Below are positions 41,145 through 49,813 of a stretch of DNA of 64,000 bases, piece after piece. A program made the position numbers and the translations under genes. The DNA comes from Rhizobium sp. CG5. Its GTDB lineage: Bacteria; Pseudomonadota; Alphaproteobacteria; Rhizobiales; Rhizobiaceae. Numbering within the stretch: the first letter of the stretch is position 1; each line of letters starts with the position of its first letter. The stretch covers positions 558,001 through 622,000 of the forward strand of contig NZ_JABAEF010000001.1 of assembly GCF_023701945.1 (NCBI RefSeq). Direction: 5' to 3'. The notes beneath the pieces were generated by a model, which saw nothing but the letters and a program-made list of their open reading frames with translations, made no database searches and was not told the DNA's origin.

Positions 41145-41897
41145 TTGAGTGGTCGTGGGGTCGAGCGTGTCCTTGATATGATCGAGTGGTTTGCCGCTTC
41201 GACGGGGCCGGCCGGGCTGTCGGAGATTGCTGCGGCCTTGGCCATGCCGAAGTCGAGCGCATTGCAAATGCTGCAGTCATTGACTGAGCGCGGCTACGTT
41301 CGCCGTCTTGAGAGCGGCGAATACGAACTGCGGCGCCTCCCGGGAGAAATTTCGTCCGACGGTCACAACTACGGTGCGCTGATCGCACTGATATCGCCCT
41401 ATATGCTGGCGGCTGTGGAGCAGACCGGGGAGAGCGGCTTCATTGCCGTGCTCGAAGGACAGTCGATCCGCTATCTCAACAAGGTCCTGCCGAAACGCGA
41501 AATCCTTTACGATCGCGACATCGTTCCAACGCGACCAGCGCACAAGGTTGCAAGCGGAATTGTCCTTCTTGCTGCCGGTAGCGACGCGAAGGTCGATAGC
41601 TACGTGTCTGCCGCATCTCTTTCCGAAGCCGAAGAGGCGAAGCTGCGCGAAGCCGTGGCGAGCGCCAGAGCGTCAGGCGTCTATGTCAATCCCATGGGGA
41701 TCGTTGAAGGAGCGGCAGGGGCTGCTGCTCCCATCGTCGGAGCGAGTGGCGAGGTCATTGCCGCGTTCAACATTTCCGGTCCCCAGGCAAGGTTCATCTC
41801 AAATTCCGGCCGCATCAGTGACGTGGTCAGGGAAACTGCGGTCGCGATCAGTGAGGAGCTGTCGCGTCGCCGTCGTCGTCTATCCAAAGGGAGGTAA
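41145..41897 (+). CDS. IclR-family regulator D, TTG start
   Basis: The 250-aa protein has the IclR winged helix (GVERVLDMIEWFAASTGPAGLSEIAAALAMPKSSALQMLQSL) and effector domain (GFIAVLEGQSIRYLNKVLP; AAAPIVGASGEVIAAFNISG). The TTG at 41145 has GGGAGGG six bases upstream, while the upstream ATG at 41103 lacks a ribosome site and lies in the -10 promoter element. It is read three bases before the binding-protein gene at 41901 and probably in the same transcript, so it is an operon-encoded regulator of the 41145-49609 unit. Confidence 0.82.
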   Translation: MSGRGVERVLDMIEWFAASTGPAGLSEIAAALAMPKSSALQMLQSLTERGYVRRLESGEYELRRLPGEISSDGHNYGALIALISPYMLAAVEQTGESGFIAVLEGQSIRYLNKVLPKREILYDRDIVPTRPAHKVASGIVLLAAGSDAKVDSYVSAASLSEAEEAKLREAVASARASGVYVNPMGIVEGAAGAAAPIVGASGEVIAAFNISGPQARFISNSGRISDVVRETAVAISEELSRRRRRLSKGR

Positions 41898-41900
41898 GCA

Positions 41901-42998
41901 ATGAAATTGACCACACTTTCGGCCGTTGCAGGGTTGCTCGTCGGCATTGCCGGCATGGCTCATGCGCAGGACGTGCCTGAGGGCTATCCGGCCGAATATT
42001 CAGCGATCATCGAAGGATCGCGCTCCGAAGCCGGGCTGATGATCTACTCCAACATGGCGGATAACAACTGGCAGCCGATCATCAAGGGCTTCACCGCAAA
42101 GTATCCGTGGGTGAAGGTCGAGACGGTGGATCTCGGATCCGGCACTGTGCATTCGCGCTGGGAGGCTGAAAAGGGCTCGAACGCCCGCACCGCCGATCTC
42201 CTCGTATCCGGTGCCAATGACCGCTGGGCGTCCTATGGCAAGGACGGGTTGATGGAAGACTACACAAGCCCCGAAGTTGCAAAGCTGCCGGAATTTGCCC
42301 ATCCGTATCCGGGCGTAAACGTCCTTTCGACGGACCCGCTCGTCATCACCTACAATGCCGCGCTGCTCTCGGAAGACCTGCGTCCGAAGGGGTTTGCGTC
42401 ATTGGTTGCTGCCGCGACGGCCGATCCGGACGATTTCAAAGGCAAGATCACCACCTATGACGCCGCCCGCAACAGTTTTGGACTGAGCGCCTGGTGGAGC
42501 TATATGAACAAGAAGGGTGAACAAGGCTGGAGCGACCTTCGCAAGATCGGACCGATGATCCGTGGCGAAACGTCCGGCGGCCCGATGAATGAAAAGATCG
42601 CGACTGGCGAGTACTTGATGGGCATCGCCGTATCCGGGATCACCATCTTTCCGCGACTGGAGCAGCCGGGCGGCGAGGTTCTCGGTTTTGCATTTCCCGA
42701 CGACGGTACGATCATGATGCTGCGTGGCATGGGCATTCCCAAGGGCGTCGCCAATCCGAATTCGGCGAAGCTCTTCGTCGACTATGCCCTGAGCCAGGAA
42801 GGGCAGACGCTCGTCGGCAAGGGGGGACTGGTTCCCTATCGTGAAGACGTGGCCGAAGACCAGGTCCGCTACACCTTCCAGAAGATCGGCGGTCTCGTCG
42901 GCGAGGACAACATGATCATTGCAGGTTTCGACCAGCGTCTGATCACCGAGGCCGGGCCCTTCGTCGAGAAGTGGAATGCGGCAATCGCTGGCCGCTAA
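41901..42998 (+). CDS. ABC transporter substrate-binding protein, AfuA/FbpA-like
   Basis: The 365-aa protein has a Sec signal peptide (MKLTTLSAVAGLLVGIAGMAHA) and the type II binding-protein fold of the Fe3+/sugar-phosphate/putrescine group. Characteristic stretches are GLMIYSNMADNNWQPIIKGF and NVLSTDPLVITYNAALL. Members bind iron or organic anions. The partner permease and ATPase follow, and the operon then encodes CoA and aldolase enzymes, so an organic-acid ligand is more likely than iron. GGGAGG lies before the ATG. Confidence 0.87.
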   Translation: MKLTTLSAVAGLLVGIAGMAHAQDVPEGYPAEYSAIIEGSRSEAGLMIYSNMADNNWQPIIKGFTAKYPWVKVETVDLGSGTVHSRWEAEKGSNARTADLLVSGANDRWASYGKDGLMEDYTSPEVAKLPEFAHPYPGVNVLSTDPLVITYNAALLSEDLRPKGFASLVAAATADPDDFKGKITTYDAARNSFGLSAWWSYMNKKGEQGWSDLRKIGPMIRGETSGGPMNEKIATGEYLMGIAVSGITIFPRLEQPGGEVLGFAFPDDGTIMMLRGMGIPKGVANPNSAKLFVDYALSQEGQTLVGKGGLVPYREDVAEDQVRYTFQKIGGLVGEDNMIIAGFDQRLITEAGPFVEKWNAAIAGR

Positions 42999-43008
42999 GG
43001 CTCCGCGC

Positions 43009-43039
43009 GAGGGCCGTCCACGGTTTTGTGGCGGCCCTC
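43009..43039 (+). promoter_or_regulatory. Intra-operon hairpin behind the binding-protein gene
   Basis: GAGGGCCG pairs with CGGCCCTC and the inner CCAC pairs with GTGG, with a single bulge and a GGTTTT loop, directly after the SBP stop at 42998. It resembles transcript-protecting hairpins that separate SBP from permease genes. Confidence 0.65.
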
Positions 43040-43065
43040 CCAACAAACCCTGACAGGAAAATTCG

Positions 43066-44784
43066 ATGACGGATATCAGCCACGCCGGCGCGGCCGGAAG
43101 GGGGATTGACCGATCGCGTGCGATCTACTGGGGCGTTGCGGCGCTGACGACGATCCTCGTATTCGGTCCGATCACCCCGATCGTCTTCCAGGCCTTCCTC
43201 GACAAGCCGCTCTATGACGAGACGGCTGTCTTGACGGTCGGCAATTTCAGCCGTCTGTTCAGCGAACCCGGCATGGCCGGCGTCTTTTTCAACACGCTTT
43301 ACTTCGGTGCGTTGACGATGGTCGTTGCGCAGGTCTTCGGCGCGATCATGGCCGTTTTGGTCGGTCGCACCAATCTTCCCGGACGCAAGTGGCTTGGTGA
43401 AATCTTCATCTGGCCGTTGTTCGTCTCGAACCTCGTCATCGCCTTCGGCTGGTTCACCATGTACGGCCCGTCGGGTTTTATGACGCTCGCGGCCAAGACC
43501 TATCTTGGTGGCGCACCGTGGAACCTCTACAGCGTCACGGGCATGGGCGTGGTTGCGGGACTGAGCCAGGCACCGCTGACATATCTGATGTGCCTTGCCG
43601 CTGTCACCAAGGCCGATCCGCTGCTGGAGGACGCGGCGCGCTCGACGGGTGCTGGCCCTTTCCGGGCGCTGTTTTCGGTGACCATTCCGATGATCCGCCC
43701 TGCGATCATCTATTCTGCCGTGCTGAACTTTGTCGTCGGCATCGAGATGCTGGCGATCCCGCTTCTATTTGGCGGCCCGTCCGGTATTCAGACCGTGACC
43801 ACCTTCCTCTACAATGCCGGCATCAATGCCTCGGTGCGCCCGGAATACGGGATCGTCGGTGCCGCCGCCGTCATTCTTTTGGTCGTCGTGGCGCTGCTCG
43901 TCTGGCTTCAGGGCTTCCTGATGAAGTCGTCCGGTCGCTTCGTCACCGTGCGCGGCAAGGCAAGCCGCCCTTCGACACTCGATCTTGGGCCATGGCGCTG
44001 GCCAGCCTTCATCTTTGTCTTCGCCTTTGCCTTTCTGACGATCATCTCGATCTTCGGCGGCATCTTCATGCGCTCGATGGTGAGTTTCCTCACCCCGCTG
44101 ATCCCGTTCTGGAAAGTGCTGACAACCGCCAATTTTGAACTTGTCATGGGATCGGCCAACTATGTGCGCTCGATCGTCAACTCCATGCTTGTCGCAACGA
44201 TCGGTGCTGCGATCGGCACATTCTTCATCCTGGTCATCGCTCTGGTCGCACGTCGTTCGGACTTCCGGCACAACCGCGCACTCGAATATATCGCGCTTTT
44301 CCCGCGCGCGCTGCCGGGCATCATCGCCGGCCTCGGCTTCTTCTACGCGATCATCTGGCTGCCGGGAGCAGACGTCATCCGCGGCACGATCGCCGTGCTG
44401 ATCCTTGCCTTCATGATCCGCTACATTCCGGTCGGCTTTGGCGCCATCGCGCCAGCGCTTGCCCAGATCGGGGAGGAGCTCGACCGGGGTGCACGCATTT
44501 CCGGCGCGGACTGGTGGACCACCGTGACGCGCATCATCGTGCCGATCCTGAAGCCGGCGCTGTTCAGCTGCTATGCACTGCTCTTCATCCACTTCTTCAA
44601 GGAATATGTGACCGCGGCCTTTCTCTACCAGCCCGGTTCCGAGATCATCGGGACCACCATGCTGCAGCTCGTCGCCCAGGGCGACAATGGCCCGGTCTCC
44701 GCTCTCGCAACCATCCAAGTCATCATTACCGCCGCGTTCGTCATACTCGCACGCCGCGTCATGGGAGCCAAAATCTATGGCTGA
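43066..44784 (+). CDS. ABC transporter double permease, FbpB/AfuB-like
   Basis: The 572-aa inner-membrane protein is an internal duplication with two permease domains of about 270 residues, each containing a binding-protein-dependent EAA loop (LEDAARSTGAGPFRALFSVTIPMIRPAI at ~190 and GEELDRGARISGADWWTTVTRIIVPILKPAL at ~470). About twelve membrane segments are expected. Such two-domain permeases work with one ATPase dimer. Its end overlaps the ATPase start by eight bases. Confidence 0.9.
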   Translation: MTDISHAGAAGRGIDRSRAIYWGVAALTTILVFGPITPIVFQAFLDKPLYDETAVLTVGNFSRLFSEPGMAGVFFNTLYFGALTMVVAQVFGAIMAVLVGRTNLPGRKWLGEIFIWPLFVSNLVIAFGWFTMYGPSGFMTLAAKTYLGGAPWNLYSVTGMGVVAGLSQAPLTYLMCLAAVTKADPLLEDAARSTGAGPFRALFSVTIPMIRPAIIYSAVLNFVVGIEMLAIPLLFGGPSGIQTVTTFLYNAGINASVRPEYGIVGAAAVILLVVVALLVWLQGFLMKSSGRFVTVRGKASRPSTLDLGPWRWPAFIFVFAFAFLTIISIFGGIFMRSMVSFLTPLIPFWKVLTTANFELVMGSANYVRSIVNSMLVATIGAAIGTFFILVIALVARRSDFRHNRALEYIALFPRALPGIIAGLGFFYAIIWLPGADVIRGTIAVLILAFMIRYIPVGFGAIAPALAQIGEELDRGARISGADWWTTVTRIIVPILKPALFSCYALLFIHFFKEYVTAAFLYQPGSEIIGTTMLQLVAQGDNGPVSALATIQVIITAAFVILARRVMGAKIYG

Positions 44785-45853
44785 TCTTGTTCTGCAGAAC
44801 CTCACCATCAAATACGGCGCCGTCACGGCCGTCGACAATCTCAACATTCATGTCGCTTCGGGCGAGTTCCTGACGCTGCTTGGACCGTCCGGTTGCGGCA
44901 AGTCGACCTCGCTGTTTGCCGTTGCCGGCCTCAACCACGCGACATCAGGCACGATCCGGATCGGCGATCGGGTGCTATTCGACGGCAATCCGAGCAACAC
45001 GGTGCCGCCGGAGAAGCGCAATATCGGTCTCGTCTTCCAGTCCTATGCGCTGTGGCCGCACAAGACGGTGGCGGAAAATCTGGCCTTTCCTCTGATGCTT
45101 CGAAAGATCGGCAGGGCGGAGCGCGACGAGCGCATCAAGGATGCACTGGGTCTCGTCGAGATGCTGCCTTACGCCAACCGTTATCCCTTCGAGCTTTCGG
45201 GCGGACAGCAGCAACGCGTTGCGCTCGCGCGTGCCCTGGTCTATCGGCCGCCTCTTCTCCTGCTGGACGAACCGCTGTCTAACCTCGATGCGAAACTGCG
45301 CGAGCGGGCCCGCGTCTGGCTTCGCGAGCTGCAGGAGCGGTTGAAAGTCACCACCATTTACGTCACCCATGATCAGTCTGAAGCGCTCGCCGTTTCCGAC
45401 CGGATTGCGGTGATGAGCATGGGCCGTATGCGCCAGCTCGGCACGCCGCGCGAAATCTACGAGCGGCCCGCCGACAGTTTTGTCGCGGATTTCATTGGAT
45501 CATCGAATTTCTTCGATGGCACGATGATCGAGAGCGGCACGGACGCAGCCCGGGTCCGCCTGGTCGATGGCAGCGAGATCGTGACGCCGCCGGGCCCAGC
45601 GGATGCGACGGGCGCGGTGGTTGTCGCGGTTCGGCCGGAGAAGATCGAAATCGTCAACCAAACTGGCCCGAATACCTTGCGGGTGACGATTGAGCAGCGA
45701 ACTTATCTGGGCTCCGTCTGGCAATATGCGGTGCGCTCGGGTCCGATCGAGTTTCGCATTCAGACACCGCTGGAACTGAAGGACGGGTCCATTCTGGTGC
45801 ATGTCCCCAAGGATTATTGCGCCGTTTTTCCCGGAAACCGCGACCAGAATTGA
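44777..45853 (+). CDS. ABC transporter ATPase, FbpC/PotA-like
   Basis: The 358-aa ATPase has Walker A GPSGCGKST (~36), LSGGQQQRVALARAL (~135), Walker B LLLLDEPLSNLD and the H-loop YVTHDQSEAL. A C-terminal TOBE domain (residues ~235-350) is typical of the organic-ion and iron importer branch. ATG 44777 follows GGGAGCC and overlaps the permease. With 41901 and 43066 it completes the importer. Confidence 0.92.
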   Translation: MADLVLQNLTIKYGAVTAVDNLNIHVASGEFLTLLGPSGCGKSTSLFAVAGLNHATSGTIRIGDRVLFDGNPSNTVPPEKRNIGLVFQSYALWPHKTVAENLAFPLMLRKIGRAERDERIKDALGLVEMLPYANRYPFELSGGQQQRVALARALVYRPPLLLLDEPLSNLDAKLRERARVWLRELQERLKVTTIYVTHDQSEALAVSDRIAVMSMGRMRQLGTPREIYERPADSFVADFIGSSNFFDGTMIESGTDAARVRLVDGSEIVTPPGPADATGAVVVAVRPEKIEIVNQTGPNTLRVTIEQRTYLGSVWQYAVRSGPIEFRIQTPLELKDGSILVHVPKDYCAVFPGNRDQN

Positions 45854-45860
45854 GGTCAAG

Positions 45861-47066
45861 ATGGCAGAGAATACAAAGACCGTCCGATTTCAGCCCGATC
45901 GCAAGGGGCCGTTGCATGGCATCCGCGTCATCGATCTCAGTCGTGTCGTGGCAGGCAACATGCTGTCGCTCCAGCTCGGCGATTTCGGTGCGGATGTCGT
46001 CAAGGTCGAGCCCCCACAGGGGGATGCCTTGCGAGAATGGCGCGACGATGGTCATTCCCTCCACTGGAAGACCTATGGGCGCAACAAGCGCTCGATCGCG
46101 CTCAATCTGCGCCAGCCGAAGGCGCTGGAAGCGCTGACGAAGCTGCTCGAAACGGCCGACGTCTTTATCGAGAACTTTCGTCCGGGCACGCTCGAGGAGA
46201 TGGGGCTGTCTCCGAAGGCCTTGCTGGAACTCAACCCGAAACTGGTCATCGTGCGGATTTCCGGTTTCGGCCAGACGGGCCCCTATGCCAAGCTTCCCGG
46301 CTTCGGCACGCTGGTGGAAGCGATGAGCGGCTTTGCCATGCGCACCGGGTTCCCCGACCGTGAACCGGTGCTGCCTCCCCTGGCGCTGGCTGACATGATT
46401 TCCGGTTTGACCGGGGCCAATGCGGTGATGATGGCGCTGTTTGCCCGTGAACGGGGCGATGCTGCGGGCCAGGTCATCGACCTCTCGCTGCTCGAGCCGA
46501 TCTTCGCATCGCTCGGGCCCGAGGCTTCGATCTATCATGTCACAGGCAAGGTCAAGGAACGGTCCGGCTCGGGCTCCAACACGGTTTCGCCGCGCAACGT
46601 GTATCTGTGCCGCGATGGCAAGTATGTGGCGCTCTCCGGCTCGACGCAAGCGATCGCGAGGCGCATCTTCGAGATCGTCGGCCGGCCCGACATGAAGGAC
46701 GATCCCCGCTTTGCGACCAATGCGGAGCGCGTGAAGCATCGCGAACTGGTCGACGCGGCGCTCGCGGCCTGGTTTCGCACACGAACCCGGGACGAAGCCC
46801 TTTCGGAGATGCGCAAGGCGGGCGCCACCGTTGGTCCCGTCTATGACATCGCCGACATCAGCACCGATCGGCATTTCGCCGAGCGGGAGATTGTGGTCAA
46901 TGTCGAGGATGCCGATCTCGGCAGCATTCCCCAGCACAACATATTCCCACGGTTTTCGCAGACACCCGGGGTCTTTCGCCACCCGGCGCCCGAAGTCGGC
47001 GAGCAGACCGAGGCTATTCTGGCCGAAATCGGCATGACCCTGGGTGATCTGGAGGGGGACGAATGA
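45861..47066 (+). CDS. Class III (CaiB/BaiF) CoA-transferase
   Basis: The 401-aa protein has the CaiB/BaiF signature: GIRVIDLSRVVAGNMLSLQLGDFGADVVKVEPPQGD near the N-terminus, GRNKRSIALNLRQPKALE, and Asp178 in LADMISGL, the expected catalytic aspartate that forms the enzyme-CoA anhydride. It moves CoA between acyl-CoA and a free acid. The next gene, a CitE-like lyase, overlaps it by four bases, a pairing known for malyl-, citramalyl- and itaconate-type pathways. A substrate such as a hydroxydicarboxylate is therefore likely. Confidence 0.9.
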   Translation: MAENTKTVRFQPDRKGPLHGIRVIDLSRVVAGNMLSLQLGDFGADVVKVEPPQGDALREWRDDGHSLHWKTYGRNKRSIALNLRQPKALEALTKLLETADVFIENFRPGTLEEMGLSPKALLELNPKLVIVRISGFGQTGPYAKLPGFGTLVEAMSGFAMRTGFPDREPVLPPLALADMISGLTGANAVMMALFARERGDAAGQVIDLSLLEPIFASLGPEASIYHVTGKVKERSGSGSNTVSPRNVYLCRDGKYVALSGSTQAIARRIFEIVGRPDMKDDPRFATNAERVKHRELVDAALAAWFRTRTRDEALSEMRKAGATVGPVYDIADISTDRHFAEREIVVNVEDADLGSIPQHNIFPRFSQTPGVFRHPAPEVGEQTEAILAEIGMTLGDLEGDE

Positions 47067-47911
47067 TCGCCTCGCTTCTTTATGTCCCAGGCAATGCGCC
47101 GCGATTTCTGGAAAAGGCCGGGCACCGTGGCGCCGATGTCGTGATCGTCGATCTCGAGGATGCCGTGCCGGAAACGGCCAAGACCGAGGCGCGGGACAAT
47201 CTGACGAAATGGGTTCCGGAGATCAAACGCACGGGCGGCCAGGTTTTCGTCCGCATCAACAATGGTGATCGCTTGTTCGACGATGCCGTGGCGGCGACGC
47301 TGGCCGGAGCCGATGCGCTCTATATTCCCAAGGTCAGTGGCGTGGACATTCTCACGGGTCTCGCCGACCATCTTGAACGACATGAGACAGAGCGGGCACC
47401 GATCAAGTTCGTGCCCTTGATCGAAGACTTGAAAGGCCTGTTCGAGGTTCGTGCCATCGCTCACGGTCCACGGGTCCTGGCGGTCACCTCCGGTGGCGAG
47501 GATCTGGCAACCGCCATGGGCGCCCAGCCGACACCCGATGTGCTGCGCTATCCCAAGCTGATGATCCATTATGCGGCCAAGGAGGCGGGAGTGCTCTCCT
47601 TCGGCATGCTGCGGACCACCGTGGACTTTGCCGACAAGGAGGCGCTTCGGGCCGCGGCATCGGAGGCGCGTCAGTTCGGCTTTGACGGCGCAACCTGCAT
47701 CCACCCGTCGGTGGTGCCGATCCTCAACGAATGTTTCGCGGCCAGCCCGGACGAAATCGCCTGGGCGCAGAAAGTCATAGCAGCCAACGAGAAAGAGGCC
47801 GCCATGGGGCGAGGGGCCTTCATGCTGGATGGCAGGTTCATCGATGCGCCGATCGTGACACGCGCACAAAATCTTTTAGACCGCTTTGAGAAAGGACGGG
47901 CCACCTTATGA
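47063..47911 (+). CDS. HpcH/HpaI aldolase / CitE-like CoA-ester lyase
   Basis: The 282-aa TIM-barrel protein has the CitE-type start LLYVPGNAPRFLEKAGHRGADVVIVDLEDAVPETAK, the metal-site region FVPLIEDLKGLF and SGGEDLATAMGA, and FDGATCIHPSVVPILNE. It belongs with malyl-CoA, citramalyl-CoA and beta-methylmalyl-CoA lyases, which split a hydroxyacyl-CoA into acetyl- or propionyl-CoA plus glyoxylate or pyruvate. It is translationally coupled to the CoA-transferase upstream and the dehydrogenase downstream (both ATGA-type overlaps). Confidence 0.88.
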   Translation: MIASLLYVPGNAPRFLEKAGHRGADVVIVDLEDAVPETAKTEARDNLTKWVPEIKRTGGQVFVRINNGDRLFDDAVAATLAGADALYIPKVSGVDILTGLADHLERHETERAPIKFVPLIEDLKGLFEVRAIAHGPRVLAVTSGGEDLATAMGAQPTPDVLRYPKLMIHYAAKEAGVLSFGMLRTTVDFADKEALRAAASEARQFGFDGATCIHPSVVPILNECFAASPDEIAWAQKVIAANEKEAAMGRGAFMLDGRFIDAPIVTRAQNLLDRFEKGRATL

Positions 47912-48924
47912 CCCATGACAGTTTCCAGGGGGTACGGCACGGCCAACGGGGTCGGCGAATCCTCGTCACCCACAACAAGATTGCCGAGAAGGCGATCCGG
48001 CTCCTGAACGATCACGACATCGACGTGTTCTTCTCGCCACCCTACGATGCATCTGACATTGTCGCCAAGCGCGCAGCGGAGCTTGGGATCGACGGCATGA
48101 TGGTGCGCCAGGGACGCATCACCGAGGAGGTGATCGCCGCCTCGCCCCGTCTCAAGGTCATTGCCAAGCACGGCGTGGGTATCGACAATGTCGATATCGC
48201 CGCTGCCGCAAGGCTCGGGATCCCGGTGCTGCGAGCGATGGGGTCGAACTCCCGTGCCGTCGCCGAACATACGATCGCGCTGGCGCTCAGCCTCATCAAG
48301 GAGATCTTGCCGCTCGACAAGGCTGTGAAAAGCGGCGAATGGCCAAAGCCGACCTTCATCGGCAAGGATTTTCTCGGAGCGACGATCGGCCTGATCGGTT
48401 ACGGCGGTATCGGGCGGGAAACGGCCCGCATGGCGGAAGCGCTTGGCATGGAAGTGGTGGTGCACGACCCCTTCGCCCCGGGGGCCGCGGAAGCGGACGG
48501 CTTCGCCTCGGCAAGCGACATCGACAGCATGTTGCCGGATCTGGACATCCTCAGCATTCATTGCCCGCTGACGGCGGCAACCCGCGACCTGATCGGCGCA
48601 CGTCGGCTGGGCCTGATGAAGAAGACCGCTGTTCTGGTCAACACCGCCCGAGGCGGCATCATCAATGAGGCGGCGCTTGCCGATGCGCTGTCCGCAGGCA
48701 CGGTTGCAGGCGCCGCACTCGATAGTTTTGCCACCGAACCACCGGCTGCCGACAGCCCGCTCTGGGCCTTGAGCACCCTGATCGCCACCCCGCATATCGG
48801 CGGCGTGACCTACGGCTCCGCCGACGCGATGGCCGTGATCGCTGCCCAGCACATCATCAGCATTCTCGACGGCAACGCGCCGGACGAGCGTTCTGTTGCC
48901 CGCCCCACCGAACTTTCCATCTGA
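47908..48924 (+). CDS. D-isomer-specific 2-hydroxyacid dehydrogenase
   Basis: The 338-aa protein has the NAD-binding IGLIGYGGIGRETARMAEALGM, the catalytic Arg in VNTARGGIINE, Glu in SFATEPP and His in ATPHIGGVTYGS. It interconverts 2-oxoacids and D-2-hydroxyacids. It probably supplies or removes the 2-oxoacid split by the adjacent lyase or aldolase (glyoxylate, pyruvate or oxaloacetate type). The first ~16 residues (GVRHGQRG) are extra to the family. Confidence 0.9.
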   Translation: MTHDSFQGVRHGQRGRRILVTHNKIAEKAIRLLNDHDIDVFFSPPYDASDIVAKRAAELGIDGMMVRQGRITEEVIAASPRLKVIAKHGVGIDNVDIAAAARLGIPVLRAMGSNSRAVAEHTIALALSLIKEILPLDKAVKSGEWPKPTFIGKDFLGATIGLIGYGGIGRETARMAEALGMEVVVHDPFAPGAAEADGFASASDIDSMLPDLDILSIHCPLTAATRDLIGARRLGLMKKTAVLVNTARGGIINEAALADALSAGTVAGAALDSFATEPPAADSPLWALSTLIATPHIGGVTYGSADAMAVIAAQHIISILDGNAPDERSVARPTELSI

Positions 48925-48931
48925 GGCTCTC

Positions 48932-49609
48932 ATGACTTACGGATTTCGCATCAAATTGAACTGGGATCGTATCGATCCGGCGCTTGTCGAATCGTTCAAA
49001 TCCCTTCCGGTCGCCAATGTCAGCGATTCCATGTCTCGCATTTGCGGGCTTGGTACGGGCATACGGCCTATGCACCGGTCCGGCAATCTCGCTGGCGCGG
49101 CCTTGACCGTGAGAACGCGTCCTGGCGATAATCTTATGCTGCATAAGGCCATCGACATGGCGCAACCCGGCGACATTATCGTGGTCGATGCAGCTGGCGA
49201 CATGGCGAATTCCCTGATGGGGGAGTTGATGCTCGCCCATGCGATCCGTCGCGGCGTCAAGGGTTTCGTGCTGGACGGTGCCATCCGCGATGCCGAGGCT
49301 TTTCTGGAGCGAAATATTCCCGTCTTTGCGCGCGGGGTGACCCATCGCGGCCCTTACCGCACGGGCCCTGGAGAAATAGGCTTGCCGATTGCGATCAACG
49401 GCACGGTCGTCGAACCCGGCGACCTGATCCTTGGCGATATCGACGGGGTTGTCTGCGTTCCGAAGGCGGACGCGTCCGCGATTCTCAAGGCGGCGACCAA
49501 AAAGCACGAGGCAGAGGCAAAGCAGATGGCAGAGACTGAGGCCGGCGTGGTCAATCGTGAATGGGTCGACAAATTCCTCAAGGAGGCCGGCTGCGAGTTT
49601 ATCGAGTAG
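48932..49609 (+). CDS. RraA-family aldolase/decarboxylase (HMG/CHA aldolase-like)
   Basis: The 225-aa protein has the RraA fold motifs TRPGDNLMLHKAIDMAQPGDIIVVDAAGD and the conserved VLDGAIRDAEAF, where Arg and Asp bind substrate and metal. Homologues cleave 4-hydroxy-4-methyl-2-oxoglutarate or 4-carboxy-4-hydroxy-2-oxoadipate to pyruvate/oxaloacetate in protocatechuate 4,5- and gallate-type pathways; others regulate RNase E. The enzyme role is likelier here because it ends an operon with a CoA-transferase, lyase and dehydrogenase. The ATG follows GAGG. Confidence 0.87.
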   Translation: MTYGFRIKLNWDRIDPALVESFKSLPVANVSDSMSRICGLGTGIRPMHRSGNLAGAALTVRTRPGDNLMLHKAIDMAQPGDIIVVDAAGDMANSLMGELMLAHAIRRGVKGFVLDGAIRDAEAFLERNIPVFARGVTHRGPYRTGPGEIGLPIAINGTVVEPGDLILGDIDGVVCVPKADASAILKAATKKHEAEAKQMAETEAGVVNREWVDKFLKEAGCEFIE

Positions 49610-49632
49610 GCCGTTGCGCCCAACATGTCACG

Positions 49633-49663
49633 GACGATGCGCGGCGTTGCACCGCGCATCGTC
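49633..49663. terminator. Bidirectional hairpin at the end of the RraA operon
   Basis: GACGATGCGCGG (49633-49644) pairs perfectly with CCGCGCATCGTC (49652-49663) across a 7-base loop. It lies between the convergent RraA (ends 49609) and GntR (ends 49814) genes, so it can end both. No T-run is seen on either strand. Confidence 0.7.
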
Positions 49664-49813
49664 ATCCATCAAAGTTCGATGGTGCAACCCAGTCGGGCAA
49701 GGACAGCTGCGACCCAGGCACGGTCATTGCGCGGACACTCTTATGCTCTCGCGCGGCCCTTTCGTTTCGGTCTGAAATTTTCGCGACTGTTGGAGCCCAT
49801 GGGGCCGCTTCAG

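Noticed and set aside
41901..45853. Iron importer function for the Afu/Fbp-like transporter
   Set aside because: The family includes Fe3+ importers, but the operon continues with CoA-transferase, lyase and aldolase genes and has an IclR rather than an iron regulator, so an organic acid is more likely. Not excluded.
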